Origin: an uncultured Sutterella sp.
Lineage (GTDB): Bacteria; Pseudomonadota; Gammaproteobacteria; Burkholderiales; Burkholderiaceae_F
NCBI GenBank assembly: GCA_900543805.1
Contig: UQTE01000002.1
Location: forward strand, 1 to 64,000
Length of the DNA stretch: 64,000 nt
Reading direction: 5' to 3'
Below the pieces are notes generated by a model that was not told the DNA's origin, did no database searches, and saw nothing but the letters and a program-made list of their open reading frames with translations. Each line of letters starts with the position of its first letter. The stretch's first letter is position 1. Of the stretch, positions 9,182-17,738 are shown piece by piece. The position numbers were made by a program, and so were the translations under genes.

Positions 9182-9246
9182 GTCGCATGCCTTCGAGGGA
9201 ATGAAGGAAAGAGAGGAATGTCCGAATGCGACGGGTGGTGTCGCAT
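9182..9246. promoter_or_regulatory. GTCGCAT boxes with 7-bp inverted repeat
   Basis: GTCGCAT occurs at 9182-9188 and 9240-9246, and its complement ATGCGAC at 9226-9232, so the last two form a perfect inverted repeat with a 7-nt spacer. They lie 79-143 bp before the WYL-regulator ATG, where an operator could act. Confidence 0.45.
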
Positions 9247-9324
9247 GCTGCGCTCATGATGTTGCTTGAGGCACCGACGACGTTCCTCTCCATCCCAACC
9301 CTCTTTCTTTCGAAAGGCCGAACC

Positions 9325-10290
9325 ATGTCCGATTCCCTACCCGTGTGCACGACCGTCGTTCTTACGATTCTGCGGCTCCTCTCGAGATCCGCCTACGTCA
9401 CGGCTGCCGAATTGGCGAGGCGCCTCGCCGCCGAAGGCGTCTCGGTGCAGCTGAGGTCGCTGCAGCGAACGCTCAAGATCATGTCCGAAACGCCCGTCTA
9501 CGGGGTTGAGCGCAATGCCGATCACAAGCCCTACGGCTATCGTCTCGCCGCTCCGGCAACGCTCGCCTCGGCGAAACTGTCGCCGAGAGACGCCCTTCTC
9601 ATGCGGCTCACCGACGAGTCGCTCGGCGCGGCACTTCTTCTTCGCCTCGACGAAGAGGTCGGCGAAGAAGCGCAGGAAGTGATGAACGAGCGCTTTGAGC
9701 GCCTGAAGGACCGAGAAGCGAGGCGCCGCGTCGCGGTGATTCCGGATCTGCCCCTTTTGACGCCCCCGCTCCTGGTGCCCGAAGTGCTCGACGCCGTTGC
9801 GACCGCCCTCTTTCGGAACGCCAAGCTCGTCTTTTCCTATCGAGACGACGAAGGGACCGAGCACCGGCTCGTCGCCTCGCCCCTCGGGGTCGTGCACCAC
9901 TGCGTGCGGATTCACCTCTTCTATCTTGCCGAGGACGGCAAGGTCCGGCACGTGCCGCTCCACCGTCTGACCGCCGCCGAAGTTCTGGCGGAGCCCGCCC
10001 TTCGTCCCAAAGGCTTTCGTCTTGCGGACGCCGCCAAGACGCTGCCCGTTCCGCAGGACGGGAAGAACCCGGTTCGTCTGAGCTTCACCTTCACGAACCC
10101 GGCGCTCGCGCGCATGCTTGCGGAAACGCCCTTCGGCCCGCATCAGCGCATCGTTCGGACCGAAGGCAAGAGGTTCGCCCTTTCGGTCATCCTTCCCGAC
10201 TCACCCCGCATCTACGCCTGGATCACCCTCTGGAAGGAAACGGGCGGGATCACGAACGCGAAGGTCGAGTCGCTCGCGCAAAAGAACTGA
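9325..10290 (+). CDS. WYL-domain transcriptional regulator
   Basis: 321-residue regulator of the YafY/PafB-like WYL class. Residues about 5-65 form a winged-helix HTH (TILRLLSRSAYVTAAELARRL ... SLQRTLKIM). The WYL-type Sm-fold domain follows around 160-230 (KLVFSYRDDEGTEHRLVASPLGVVHHCVRIHLFYLAED), and a C-terminal extension domain ends the protein. The ATG at 9325 follows AAAGG; the frame is open further up but is not protein-like. WYL proteins sense ligands or nucleic acid and often control DNA damage or defence genes. Here the target is unknown; the gene sits 71 nt before an HD hydrolase on the same strand. Confidence 0.85.
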   Translation: MSDSLPVCTTVVLTILRLLSRSAYVTAAELARRLAAEGVSVQLRSLQRTLKIMSETPVYGVERNADHKPYGYRLAAPATLASAKLSPRDALLMRLTDESLGAALLLRLDEEVGEEAQEVMNERFERLKDREARRRVAVIPDLPLLTPPLLVPEVLDAVATALFRNAKLVFSYRDDEGTEHRLVASPLGVVHHCVRIHLFYLAEDGKVRHVPLHRLTAAEVLAEPALRPKGFRLADAAKTLPVPQDGKNPVRLSFTFTNPALARMLAETPFGPHQRIVRTEGKRFALSVILPDSPRIYAWITLWKETGGITNAKVESLAQKN

Positions 10291-10361
10291 GTAGGACGCA
10301 GTATGTTCGGGTGTCCAAGATTGCGCTAGATTTTCAAAATCCGAACCGATTCGAGGACGCC

Positions 10362-10970
10362 ATGCCCTTTTCCGACCGTCTCACGCGCGCCGCCGACATT
10401 GCACGACGCGCTCACAACCATCAGACCCGCAAGGGGTCGGACGTCCCCTACCTCTCGCACCTCTTCGCTGTGGCGGCGCTCGTCATGGAGTCGGGCGGTT
10501 CGGAAGACCAGGTGTGCGCCGCGCTACTGCACGACGTTCTGGAAGACGCGGGCGTCTCGTGGAGCGACGAAATCCGAGCGGAATTGGGCGAACACGTCCT
10601 CGCGCTCGTCGTCGCCTGCACGGACGGCCTTCCCGACGCCGAAGGTCACAAGGAATCCTGGCGCACGCGCAAGCACCGCTACATTGAGCACTGCTCGCAG
10701 GACACGCCTCTCGAGCGCGAGGCCCTCGTCATCTGCGCCGCCGACAAGCTTCACAATCTGCGATCGCTTCTGATTGATCTTCGCGAGCACGGTCCCGCCG
10801 CTCTCCTCAAATTCGTAAAGGACGAACCCGAGCTTCGAGGCAAGGGCGAAGCGACTCTCTGGTACTACGAGACGCTGCTCTCGATTTTCGAGCGGCGCGG
10901 CGTTTCGACCGCCCGACTTCTGCGGCCGGCAGTCGACGCACTTCGCGAAATCGTGCGCGAACTGCCGTGA
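10362..10970 (+). CDS. HD-domain (p)ppGpp hydrolase-like protein
   Basis: 202-residue single-domain protein resembling the N-terminal hydrolase of SpoT/RelA and the small alarmone hydrolase Mesh1. Metal-binding residues are visible: His33 in YLSHLF, His57-Asp58 in LLHDVLED, and Asp128 in CAADKLHNL. It lacks the synthetase, TGS and ACT domains. GAGGA precedes the ATG at 10362; an upstream in-frame GTG is less likely. Substrate is inferred: (p)ppGpp or a related nucleotide. It follows the WYL regulator gene and may be co-transcribed with it. Confidence 0.82.
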   Translation: MPFSDRLTRAADIARRAHNHQTRKGSDVPYLSHLFAVAALVMESGGSEDQVCAALLHDVLEDAGVSWSDEIRAELGEHVLALVVACTDGLPDAEGHKESWRTRKHRYIEHCSQDTPLEREALVICAADKLHNLRSLLIDLREHGPAALLKFVKDEPELRGKGEATLWYYETLLSIFERRGVSTARLLRPAVDALREIVRELP

Positions 10971-11083
10971 TTCGGTTGCGAACGGTTGCGAATCGACCTT
11001 TTTCCCGCGCCCTACGCGCCCTTCCCTGCGCTACACTTTCCGTCGTTGATGCTATCGGACGCCCGACGTCCGCTTACAAGAAA

Positions 11084-11749
11084 ATGAAATATCTCGTAGT
11101 CGACGACCACGCGCTTGTCACCACGGCGCTTTCCATGCTCCTTCAGACCCGCGACCCCGAGGCCGAGGTCCATACGGCGGCGAACGCCGCTGAAGCGCTC
11201 GCCCTGATCGACGAGCACGGCGAAAGCACCGACCTTCTCATCCTCGACCTCTCGCTTCCCGATGTGAAGGGAACGGAACTCATGGAAGAGATCGTCAACC
11301 GCATGCCCATGCTCAAGATCCTCGTTCTCTCGGGACTCGTCGATCAGCAGAGCATCATGCGCGTCCTGCAGTTGGGCGCCGCGGGGTTCGTGCCAAAGTC
11401 GCTTGACACCGACATGCTCGAGACCGCCATCGACTTCGTCATGAAGGGCGGCGTCTACATCCCGACGAAGCTTCTCGCCGAAAATCAGCGCGCGGGCTTC
11501 TTCACGCAGACCGTCAAGCACATTCCCCGTACCGACGACGCCGAACCCGTGCATCTCACGGAGCGTCAGAAGGACGTGTTGCACCTTCTCGCCCAGGGCG
11601 CGCCCATCAAGCGCATCTGCCGCGAACTCAATCTTTCGGAAGGCACCGTGAAGACCCACGTCGCCGCGATCTATCGCGCGTTCGGCGCTTCGAACCGCAC
11701 GGAAGCGCTTCTCGCCGCCCGCCGCGCGGGGTTCAACGTCCTCTTCTGA
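11084..11749 (+). CDS. LuxR/NarL-family response regulator (orphan)
   Basis: 221 residues. The receiver domain has the acidic pair at Asp7-Asp8, phospho-acceptor Asp55 (LLILDLSLPD) and Lys105 (GFVPKS). A linker leads to a LuxR-type HTH at about 157-220 (LTERQKDVLHLLAQG ... SEGTVKTHVAAIYRAF). No histidine kinase is next to it, so it is an orphan in this window. The start at 11084 begins the receiver; its ribosome site is weak. It lies 113 nt after the HD hydrolase gene, possibly with its own promoter. Confidence 0.92.
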   Translation: MKYLVVDDHALVTTALSMLLQTRDPEAEVHTAANAAEALALIDEHGESTDLLILDLSLPDVKGTELMEEIVNRMPMLKILVLSGLVDQQSIMRVLQLGAAGFVPKSLDTDMLETAIDFVMKGGVYIPTKLLAENQRAGFFTQTVKHIPRTDDAEPVHLTERQKDVLHLLAQGAPIKRICRELNLSEGTVKTHVAAIYRAFGASNRTEALLAARRAGFNVLF

Positions 11750-11821
11750 CCTGCGTCTCAGTCATAAAAAATGGTTCACACCGGTTCATGACGGAAAGGC
11801 AAAGGAAGGCGAAGTAGACGA

Positions 11822-12538
11822 TCAAAGTCCGGTCGCGCCTTCTCGGATCTGCTCGGACGTCATGCCGAAACGGCGTTCTCGACCGTGGAACCAATCGATC
11901 GCGGCGTCGAGGTGCGCCTCGTCGTAGTCGGGCCAGAGTGCCTTGTCAAAATAGAGCTCCGCGTAGGCCGACTGCCAAAGAAGAAAATTCGAGATGCGCT
12001 GCTCTCCCCCCGTGCGGATCAGCAGATCCACTTCCGGGAGGTCGGCGAGCGTGAGATGCTTTTCAATTCCCGTCGCCGTAAGATCGCCCTCCGCGGCCGC
12101 GCGTTGCGCCGCCTGCACAAGATCCCAGCGTCCGCCGTAGTTGGCGGCGATCGAAAGGACCATGCCCTTGCCGCCCGCGGTCTTCGCCTCACAGAGCGCA
12201 ATGGACTCTCGGACTTCGTCGGGGAAGGCGCAACGGTCGCCGATCACACGAAGGCGCACGCCCTTTTCCGACAAGGGATCCGCCCACTCTTTGAGACCTC
12301 GCGCAAAAAGCTTCATGAGCATGTCGACTTCCGACTTGGGACGACGCCAGTTTTCCGACGAAAAGGCAAAAACCGTGAGTGCGGAAAGACCCAGTTCGCC
12401 GGCGCGGCGCACGACCTTCTCCAAGGCCTTGACGCCCTGGCGGTGCCCTTCGGCGCGGGGCAGAAAACGCTTTTTGGCCCACCGTCCGTTGCCGTCCATG
12501 ATGATGGCGACGTGACGCGGCGTCGAAGTATTGGACAT
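11822..12538 (-). CDS. uppS: Undecaprenyl diphosphate synthase
   Basis: 238-residue cis-prenyltransferase that makes the C55 lipid carrier for peptidoglycan. The conserved IIMDGNGRWA motif contains the catalytic Asp15. FAFSSENW, DLLIRTGGEQRISNFLLWQSAYAEL and the terminal ERRFG motif are present. The start at 12538 follows GAGGGA. It is the last gene of a pyrH-frr-uppS run on the minus strand. The usual cdsA and dxr downstream are absent; the next gene converges. Confidence 0.96.
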   Translation of the reverse strand: MSNTSTPRHVAIIMDGNGRWAKKRFLPRAEGHRQGVKALEKVVRRAGELGLSALTVFAFSSENWRRPKSEVDMLMKLFARGLKEWADPLSEKGVRLRVIGDRCAFPDEVRESIALCEAKTAGGKGMVLSIAANYGGRWDLVQAAQRAAAEGDLTATGIEKHLTLADLPEVDLLIRTGGEQRISNFLLWQSAYAELYFDKALWPDYDEAHLDAAIDWFHGRERRFGMTSEQIREGATGL

Positions 12539-12673
12539 GAAGAGAATCCCTCGGATGGTTTCGGAGGAGTAAGTATAGAAAACCCGAGCCCCGACTGAAC
12601 CGCACACTTGTTAGCGGTCTTTGCCGAAGAGCCTTTCGGCAACAAAAGCAAATAGACGCGGGAGAGCTGAAAC

Positions 12674-12711
12674 GAGAAGAGGCGCGGGGCCAACGCCGAC
12701 TCGCGCCTCTT
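12674..12711 (-). terminator. Terminator downstream of frr
   Basis: Inverted repeat AAGAGGCGCG / CGCGCCTCTT (12677-12686 with 12702-12711), 25 nt after the frr stop, read on the minus strand. It partly separates frr from uppS. Confidence 0.6.
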
Positions 12712-12735
12712 TCGGAATGCCGAAATCTTCCGGTC

Positions 12736-13296
12736 TTAGACCGTCATGATTTCCTTTTCCTTGTCCGCTACGACCTTGTCGATTTCCGCCACGTACTTGT
12801 CGGTGAGCTTCTGGACTTCGGTTTCGGCACGGCGTTCGTCGTCTTCCGAGATTTCCTTGTCCTTCGTCAGGCGTTCAACGTGCGTATTGGCGTCGCGGCG
12901 CAGATTGCGGATCGCAACCTTGCTGTCTTCGCCCATGCCGCGCACGACCTTCGAGAGTTCACGGCGGCGTTCTTCGGTGAGAGGGGGCAACGGAACGCGG
13001 ATCACGTCGCCCGACGTGGCCGGGTTGAGACCGAGGTCGGAATCGCGGATCGCCTTTTCCACGACCTTGACCATGTTCTTTTCCCAGGGCTGGACCGTCA
13101 GCGTGCGGGCGTCGCCCACACCGACCTGCGCCACCTGGTTGAGCGGCGTCGGACAGCCGTAGTAGTCCACCTTGATCTGGTCGAGCAGGCCCGTCGAGGC
13201 GCGGCCCGTACGGATCTTCACGAATTCTTCGCGGGCGTGCTCCACCGTCGCCTTCATCTTGTGTTCGGTCTGAGCAATGATTTCAGAAACGGACAT
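12736..13296 (-). CDS. frr: Ribosome recycling factor
   Basis: 186 residues, full length. RRF with EF-G splits post-termination ribosomes. Recognisable segments are KIRTGRAS (27-34), [14 protein letters not shown] and [21 protein letters not shown] at the end. It follows pyrH on the same strand with a terminator in between. Confidence 0.97.
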   Translation of the reverse strand: MSVSEIIAQTEHKMKATVEHAREEFVKIRTGRASTGLLDQIKVDYYGCPTPLNQVAQVGVGDARTLTVQPWEKNMVKVVEKAIRDSDLGLNPATSGDVIRVPLPPLTEERRRELSKVVRGMGEDSKVAIRNLRRDANTHVERLTKDKEISEDDERRAETEVQKLTDKYVAEIDKVVADKEKEIMTV

Positions 13297-13420
13297 GTCG
13301 AAACTCCAAAACTGTACTTCTTGAATTTTATCGCACCCGAGACCCTCCCCGAGTGCCGATCAATAGGCAAAACGCCCGAAAGAGAGGGGTTTCGCCTCAA
13401 AGGATCACCAATACTACACG

Positions 13421-13454
13421 AAAACCGCCCCGCGGTCGACGCAAGGGCGGTTCT
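13421..13454 (-). terminator. Terminator downstream of pyrH
   Basis: AACCGCCC / GGGCGGTT stem (13423-13430 with 13445-13452), followed on the minus strand by TT. It lies about 30 nt after the pyrH stop. Confidence 0.7.
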
Positions 13455-13483
13455 CTCACGGGTTTTTCCCGTGTAACAGACGA

Positions 13484-14206
13484 TCAGCTGTGAACAAGCG
13501 TGCCTTCCTTTTCACCCAGGACGACGCGCTTCAGGGCGCCGTGCTTAGTCATGTTGAAGACCTTGATCGGGAGGTGCTGTTCGCGGCAGAGCGCAAAGGC
13601 CGTGGCGTCCATCACCTTGAGGTTCGCGCGAAGGGCCTGATCGAACGTGAGTTCGTCAAACATCGTCGCGTCGGGATGGAGCTTCGGGTCGGCCGTGTAG
13701 ATGCCGTCGACCTTCGTGGCCTTGAGGACGACTTCCGCACCGATTTCGGCGCCGCGAAGCGCCGCCGTCGTATCGGTCGTCATGAAGGGGTTGCCCGTGC
13801 CCGCGGCGAAGATCACCACGCGGCCGAGGCGAAGATGACGGAGGGCCTTGCCGCGGATGTAGGGTTCGGCCACCTGCTCCATATGCAGAGCCGACTGCAC
13901 GCGGGCGTCGAGGCCGTTGTTGCGGCAGCAGTCCGCAAGAGCCATGGCGTTCATCACCGTGGCGAGCATCCCCATGTAGTCGCCCGTGGCGCGGTCCATG
14001 CCGGTCGCGCCGAGCGCGACGCCGCGGAAGATGTTGCCGCCGCCCACGACGATCCCCACTTCCACGCCGATTTCCACGATCGACTTGATTTCTTCCACCG
14101 TCTGCTGAAGAACCTTGCGGTTGATCCCGAACTGGTCTTCACCCATCAGGGCTTCACCGGAAAGTTTCAACAGAATTCGCTTGTAAGCGGGGGTCGACTG
14201 CGTCAT
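13484..14206 (-). CDS. pyrH: UMP kinase
   Basis: 240-residue bacterial UMP kinase of the amino-acid-kinase fold, making UDP from UMP and ATP. Motifs: KLSGEAL near the N-terminus, [10 protein letters not shown], and the [15 protein letters not shown] loop. The ATG at 14206 follows TTTGGAG. In most proteobacteria rpsB and tsf precede pyrH; here a thioredoxin gene stands upstream, so the cluster has been broken. Confidence 0.97.
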   Translation of the reverse strand: MTQSTPAYKRILLKLSGEALMGEDQFGINRKVLQQTVEEIKSIVEIGVEVGIVVGGGNIFRGVALGATGMDRATGDYMGMLATVMNAMALADCCRNNGLDARVQSALHMEQVAEPYIRGKALRHLRLGRVVIFAAGTGNPFMTTDTTAALRGAEIGAEVVLKATKVDGIYTADPKLHPDATMFDELTFDQALRANLKVMDATAFALCREQHLPIKVFNMTKHGALKRVVLGEKEGTLVHS

Positions 14207-14331
14207 TTCTTGTGCATCTCCAAATGAGGGAACGGTTGTCCCAAAAAGGCTCCTGCGCATTCTATACAGTTTTCCCCGTACCCGTGAGAGTTTTTCCCTA
14301 TCACCGAACGACATGCGAAAGAAGCACAAAA

Positions 14332-14365
14332 AAAAAGGGACGCCCCGTCGAGAACGTCCCTTTTT
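14332..14365. terminator. Bidirectional-looking terminator after thioredoxin gene
   Basis: GGGACG / CGTCCC stem flanked by A9 on the left and T5 on the right. On the minus strand it is a textbook terminator for the thioredoxin gene, with a nine-base U tract. Confidence 0.9.
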
Positions 14366-14373
14366 CCGAAAAA

Positions 14374-14763
14374 TTACTTCTGCGGTCCCGCGAGAAGGAT
14401 GTCGACGCGTTCGCGAAGCTCTTCCTTAGAGAGCGAACCCGTATGGATCCAGATGGGTTCTCCCTTGGCGTCGAAGAACATCTGCGAGGGGAGCTGCTCG
14501 ATCAGGTACTTGTTTTCAATGCCCTGATACTTGTCGATGTCTACCACGACGAAGGCGGCGCGGTCACCGTACTCCTTCTGCAGTTCGATCATGATCTTTT
14601 CCATTTCGGGGCAACCCGCGCACCACTTGGCGCCGAAATCGGCGACGGTCACCTTGCCCTTCACCGGGAAGGGGTCCTTGAGTTCTTCCGCCTGCACGCC
14701 GAAGGCGAGCGAACCGAGAGCGAGCGCCGAAGCGGCGAGCGTCAGGATTTGACGACGAAGCAT
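14374..14763 (-). CDS. Periplasmic thioredoxin-fold protein
   Basis: 129 residues. A signal peptide (1-25, ending GVQA) exports it. The thioredoxin domain carries the redox pair Cys48-Ala-Gly-Cys51 in [12 protein letters not shown] and a cis-proline in [10 protein letters not shown]. The start at 14763 follows GGGAGA. It is the last gene of the rhodanese / DUF4418 / ABC cassette, 86 nt after the ATPase. Redox delivery to another member of the cassette, perhaps the cysteines of the DUF4418 protein, is inference. Confidence 0.88.
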   Translation of the reverse strand: MLRRQILTLAASALALGSLAFGVQAEELKDPFPVKGKVTVADFGAKWCAGCPEMEKIMIELQKEYGDRAAFVVVDIDKYQGIENKYLIEQLPSQMFFDAKGEPIWIHTGSLSKEELRERVDILLAGPQK

Positions 14764-14849
14764 TGTTTTTCTCCCTTTCGACGGGGCTCCCCGTCGCGAA
14801 TGGTTTGTTTGGTTTGTGCGCATCCTAGCGCGCAAATGTTTGTTCGGGC

Positions 14850-15527
14850 TTAAGCCTTCGGACGCTCCGAGAGACATCCGGCCTCCATTTCATAGAAACG
14901 GTCGGTGAGCGCAAAACTCGACTCGTCGTGCGTCACCATGAGAACGGATGTTCCCTTGTCGGCGAGCTCGCGAAGGACCTTCACGACGTTCGCGGCGGAC
15001 GCCCTGTCGAGGCTCGACGTCGGTTCGTCCGCGACGATCACGCGGGGCGAACACATGAGGGCGCGCGCGATCGCGACGCGGCGAAGCTCCCCGCCCGAGA
15101 GCGCGGACGGGTACTGCGCACCCAAATCCCCGAGACCGAAAGTCTCGAGAAGTTCCTGCGCCCTCCCCTCGGGTTCGGCACCTCGCGCCGAGAGATACCA
15201 CGGCAGGCGCACGTTGTCGAGAACCGTGAGGGTCGAGAGAATCCCCGCACCCTGCGGAACATAGCCGATCATGCTGTTGCGGATCGCCGACATTTCGGCG
15301 TCGGACTTTTCGAGAATCGACTTTCCTTCAAAGAGGACGTCGCCTTCGGTGGGCTTGAGCAAACCCACGAGAATGTTGAGAAGCGTCGACTTTCCGGAGC
15401 CCGAGCGCCCGAAGAGCGTCACGAATTCCCCCGGGGCCACGGTGAGCGAAGCGTTGCGAAGCGCCCAGAAGGGACGGCCGCCGCGCTCGTAGCGTTTTCC
15501 AACGGTTTTGAGTTCGATCACGGTCAT
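14850..15527 (-). CDS. ABC ATPase, LolD/MacB type
   Basis: 225-residue ATPase of the MacB/LolD/FtsE group. Walker A GRSGSGKST (40-48), Q-loop QGAG, signature SGGELRR (144-150), Walker B VIVADEPTS (163-171) and H-loop THDES are all present. Length is that of a bare nucleotide-binding domain. Its ATG overlaps the stop of the FtsX-like permease (ATGA), so the two form one transporter. This group drives mechanotransmission rather than ordinary import. Confidence 0.9.
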   Translation of the reverse strand: MTVIELKTVGKRYERGGRPFWALRNASLTVAPGEFVTLFGRSGSGKSTLLNILVGLLKPTEGDVLFEGKSILEKSDAEMSAIRNSMIGYVPQGAGILSTLTVLDNVRLPWYLSARGAEPEGRAQELLETFGLGDLGAQYPSALSGGELRRVAIARALMCSPRVIVADEPTSSLDRASAANVVKVLRELADKGTSVLMVTHDESSFALTDRFYEMEAGCLSERPKA

Positions 15528-16723
15528 TCTCCTTCTCTGAGCGACGTGTAGATGTCACGCTTGCCGATTCGCCAGACGGTCTGAAGCGAGGCGATCGGGC
15601 AGGTCACGATTCCCGCCGCGAAGCTCACGAGCACCGTCGTCGCGATCATCGCGGTCGAAGGCGTGAGATAGGGAAGATCGATCAGATCGGCGATCGTGTC
15701 GGCAAAGAGCGAGACGACGAGCGCGCCGAAACCGATCCCGAAGACCGATCCGATGAGGCTCATCAGAATCGATTCGGTAAGCACGAGCGAAATCACCTTC
15801 GACTTCGGGGCGCCGAGCGCGCGAAGCGTCGCGAACTCCTTCTGCCGCTCGTTGAAGGCGAAAAAGAAGACGATGAACATCACGATCGCGGCCACACACC
15901 AGACCCCGGCCGCCGCGCCGTAAAGACCGCCCGTGATGCGCTGCAGTTTCGCGCTCGTGTCGGACATCATGTTCGACGCGAAGACGAAGTTGACGTTGGC
16001 GCCGAGGCCGAGCTGATCGAGCATGCCGTCGGAAATCGAAATCGGGTCGACCCCGGGCTTGACGCGCACGAGGACCGCACTGTAGGAACGGTCGATTTCA
16101 TCGGCTTTTTCGGGCGAAGCGATGCGGGCGATGCGGCGGGCGGCCTCCATCGTCATGAAGACGGAAGAGTCAAAGCCCATCCCCGTGGGTTCAAGACGTC
16201 CGACGATGGTGAATTCCTGGTCGTAGAACTTGATCTTCGAACCGATCGCTCCGAAGATGTAGTCGCCCACGATCACTTCGTTGCCGACGAGCGGACGCTC
16301 GACCTGCGTCCTCAGCCAGGGCGCCACGACGAAGTCGCTTTCCTGATCGATCCCGATGAGCTGCACCTTCACCGTGCAGCACTGTGCGTCGAGCGACGAA
16401 ATGAAGAGCTGCCCCGAAGCCTGGGCGACGCCGGGGACCTTTCTCACGACGTCGAGCATGCCCGCGTCGAGGTAGAAGGTGGAGGGATTCGCACGAAGGA
16501 GTACGCTTTCGATCTTTTTGCCTTCACCCTGCGGGACGACGAGAAGATCCGCCCCCATGCGGGCGGAGAGCGACTGAATCCCCGACTCTAGATTCGCCGA
16601 CACCATCGAGCCCGCGTAGAGCATGAAGGTAAAGATCGCGACGACGAGGGAGAGCGAAAGCGTTCGGAAGGGTTTCTGCGCAAGATTGGCAAGCGCAAGA
16701 CGTAGGGTACTCAAGGGCTGCAC
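15524..16723 (-). CDS. FtsX/MacB-type ABC permease
   Basis: 399 residues with one N-terminal membrane helix (about 15-40), a large periplasmic domain (40-260) and three C-terminal helices. This is the four-helix MacB/FtsX layout. The periplasmic part has a CC pair (AQCCTVKVQ). The GTG start at 16723 is chosen because GAGGAG lies five bases upstream; an in-frame TTG at 16750 lies inside a terminator hairpin. Similar permeases sit in the P19/FTR1-type iron locus of Campylobacter, again with thioredoxin genes, but FTR1 and P19 are missing here. Confidence 0.88.
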   Translation of the reverse strand: MQPLSTLRLALANLAQKPFRTLSLSLVVAIFTFMLYAGSMVSANLESGIQSLSARMGADLLVVPQGEGKKIESVLLRANPSTFYLDAGMLDVVRKVPGVAQASGQLFISSLDAQCCTVKVQLIGIDQESDFVVAPWLRTQVERPLVGNEVIVGDYIFGAIGSKIKFYDQEFTIVGRLEPTGMGFDSSVFMTMEAARRIARIASPEKADEIDRSYSAVLVRVKPGVDPISISDGMLDQLGLGANVNFVFASNMMSDTSAKLQRITGGLYGAAAGVWCVAAIVMFIVFFFAFNERQKEFATLRALGAPKSKVISLVLTESILMSLIGSVFGIGFGALVVSLFADTIADLIDLPYLTPSTAMIATTVLVSFAAGIVTCPIASLQTVWRIGKRDIYTSLREGE

Positions 16724-16737
16724 GGCGGCTCCTCGGG

Positions 16738-16771
16738 AAAAACGGCGCAACCCCGTGATTCGGGGTTGCGC
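16738..16771 (-). terminator. Terminator inside the DUF4418/ABC cassette
   Basis: Perfect 11-bp stem GCGCAACCCCG / CGGGGTTGCGC (16745-16755 with 16761-16771), then CGTTTTT on the minus strand. It lies between the DUF4418 stop and the permease ribosome site, so transcription from upstream is at least attenuated here. Confidence 0.85.
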
Positions 16772-16789
16772 ACGAAGAATCGGAAGAAA

Positions 16790-17176
16790 TCAGGCCTTCT
16801 TCGAGAGGCGCCAGGCGTCCGCGGCCGCAATCAGGGCGACGACGAGACCGATCACGATGAGAGCCGGATCGGTCACGCGGTGGCAGGCCATCATCGGGTT
16901 CGGGCAGGTGCCGATGAGCACCGTGGCGAGCGCGATGAGGAGGAGTCCCATGAGAACGTTCCCGATCTGAATGCCCGCGGCCGTCTTCGCGGCGACGAAT
17001 TTCATGACGACGCCCGAAACGAGGATCATGAAGCCCACGCCCGTGGCGGCGCGAAGAAGCCAGACGCAGCGCATCGGCGTTTCCCCTCCGCAGTGCGGAA
17101 GCCAAAAGAGCGAAGCGAAGGCGACGAGCGCGCCGACGACAACCATCAGGAATCCGGAAAGAAAATTCGGTTTCAT
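16790..17176 (-). CDS. DUF4418-family membrane protein
   Basis: 128 residues with four predicted membrane helices (about 5-25, 45-65, 70-90, 103-123). Four cysteines stand out: Cys29 (LPHCGG), Cys37 (MRCVWLLRA), Cys91 and Cys98 (GTCPNPMMACH), with His28 and His99 beside them. This HCGG...MxC...C...CH pattern is typical of DUF4418, which has no known function. The cysteines sit near helix ends, so metal binding or a disulfide relay is possible. Start and 15-nt gap to the rhodanese gene show co-transcription. Confidence 0.82.
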   Translation of the reverse strand: MKPNFLSGFLMVVVGALVAFASLFWLPHCGGETPMRCVWLLRAATGVGFMILVSGVVMKFVAAKTAAGIQIGNVLMGLLLIALATVLIGTCPNPMMACHRVTDPALIVIGLVVALIAAADAWRLSKKA

Positions 17177-17191
17177 CTCACTGTCTCCCCA

Positions 17192-17689
17192 TTACTTGTT
17201 GCGCGCTTCGCGGGCGCGGCGGGCTTCTTCGAGACCGCGGTCCTGGCGGCCCGTGCCTTCAAACTCGTAGCCGTTCGAAACCCAGCCCTGAATCCCGTCG
17301 GGCATGACGTAGACGTTGCGGTAGCCCTTTTCAATCGCGACGAGCGCGGCTTCGTAGGACACCGTGCACATGCGGTTGATGCAGTAGAGGATCACGTAGG
17401 AGTTTTCCTTGTCTTCCGGCAATAGATTCCACCAGTTTTCCACGTTCGCGTGGATCGAACCCTTGATGTGGCTCTGCGAATAGATGTCTTCGGGGTTGCA
17501 GTCGTAAAGGTAGACGCCGGGCTGGCCGAGCACCTTGGCGACGCGGCCGAGGGAGAGGGGAATCGGCTGGCGCATGGGCTTGACTTGCACGGGTTGCGCG
17601 GCGGAGGACTCGGCGTCGGCCGCGCAGGCGAAACCCGGTGCTGCGAGAAGGCCGGCGCAGGCGACGGCAAGGAGAGCTTGGATCTTCAT
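17192..17689 (-). CDS. Periplasmic rhodanese-domain protein
   Basis: 165 residues from the ATG at 17689, which has AGGA eight bases upstream; the ATG at 17695 is an alternative. A signal peptide (1-23, ending ACA) exports it. The rhodanese domain (about 45-150) has its active-site loop as Cys103-INRM-Cys108-T, so it has a second cysteine. Families with this loop carry sulfur as persulfide; substrate unknown. It is the first gene of the cassette with DUF4418, ABC permease, ATPase and thioredoxin. Confidence 0.85.
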   Translation of the reverse strand: MKIQALLAVACAGLLAAPGFACAADAESSAAQPVQVKPMRQPIPLSLGRVAKVLGQPGVYLYDCNPEDIYSQSHIKGSIHANVENWWNLLPEDKENSYVILYCINRMCTVSYEAALVAIEKGYRNVYVMPDGIQGWVSNGYEFEGTGRQDRGLEEARRAREARNK

Positions 17690-17738
17690 TTTCATGTTCC
17701 TGTCGTTCGGCGGCGAGGGGCGCCGCCCTTATCACGCA

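Larger units (their letters stand above)
8563..9324. other. 762-nt intergenic region between HU gene and WYL regulator
   Basis: No protein-like frame is present. It contains the HU leader (with a TATAGAAT -10-like element near 8650), four TTCGATA boxes (9053-9112), and three GTCGCAT boxes, two forming an inverted repeat (9226-9246). Both sets are listed separately. The length and repeat content suggest a complex control region. Confidence 0.5.

Noticed and set aside
8775..9350. Minus-strand open frame between HU and the WYL gene
   Set aside because: It overlaps the repeat boxes and the start of the WYL gene, and its translation is not protein-like.
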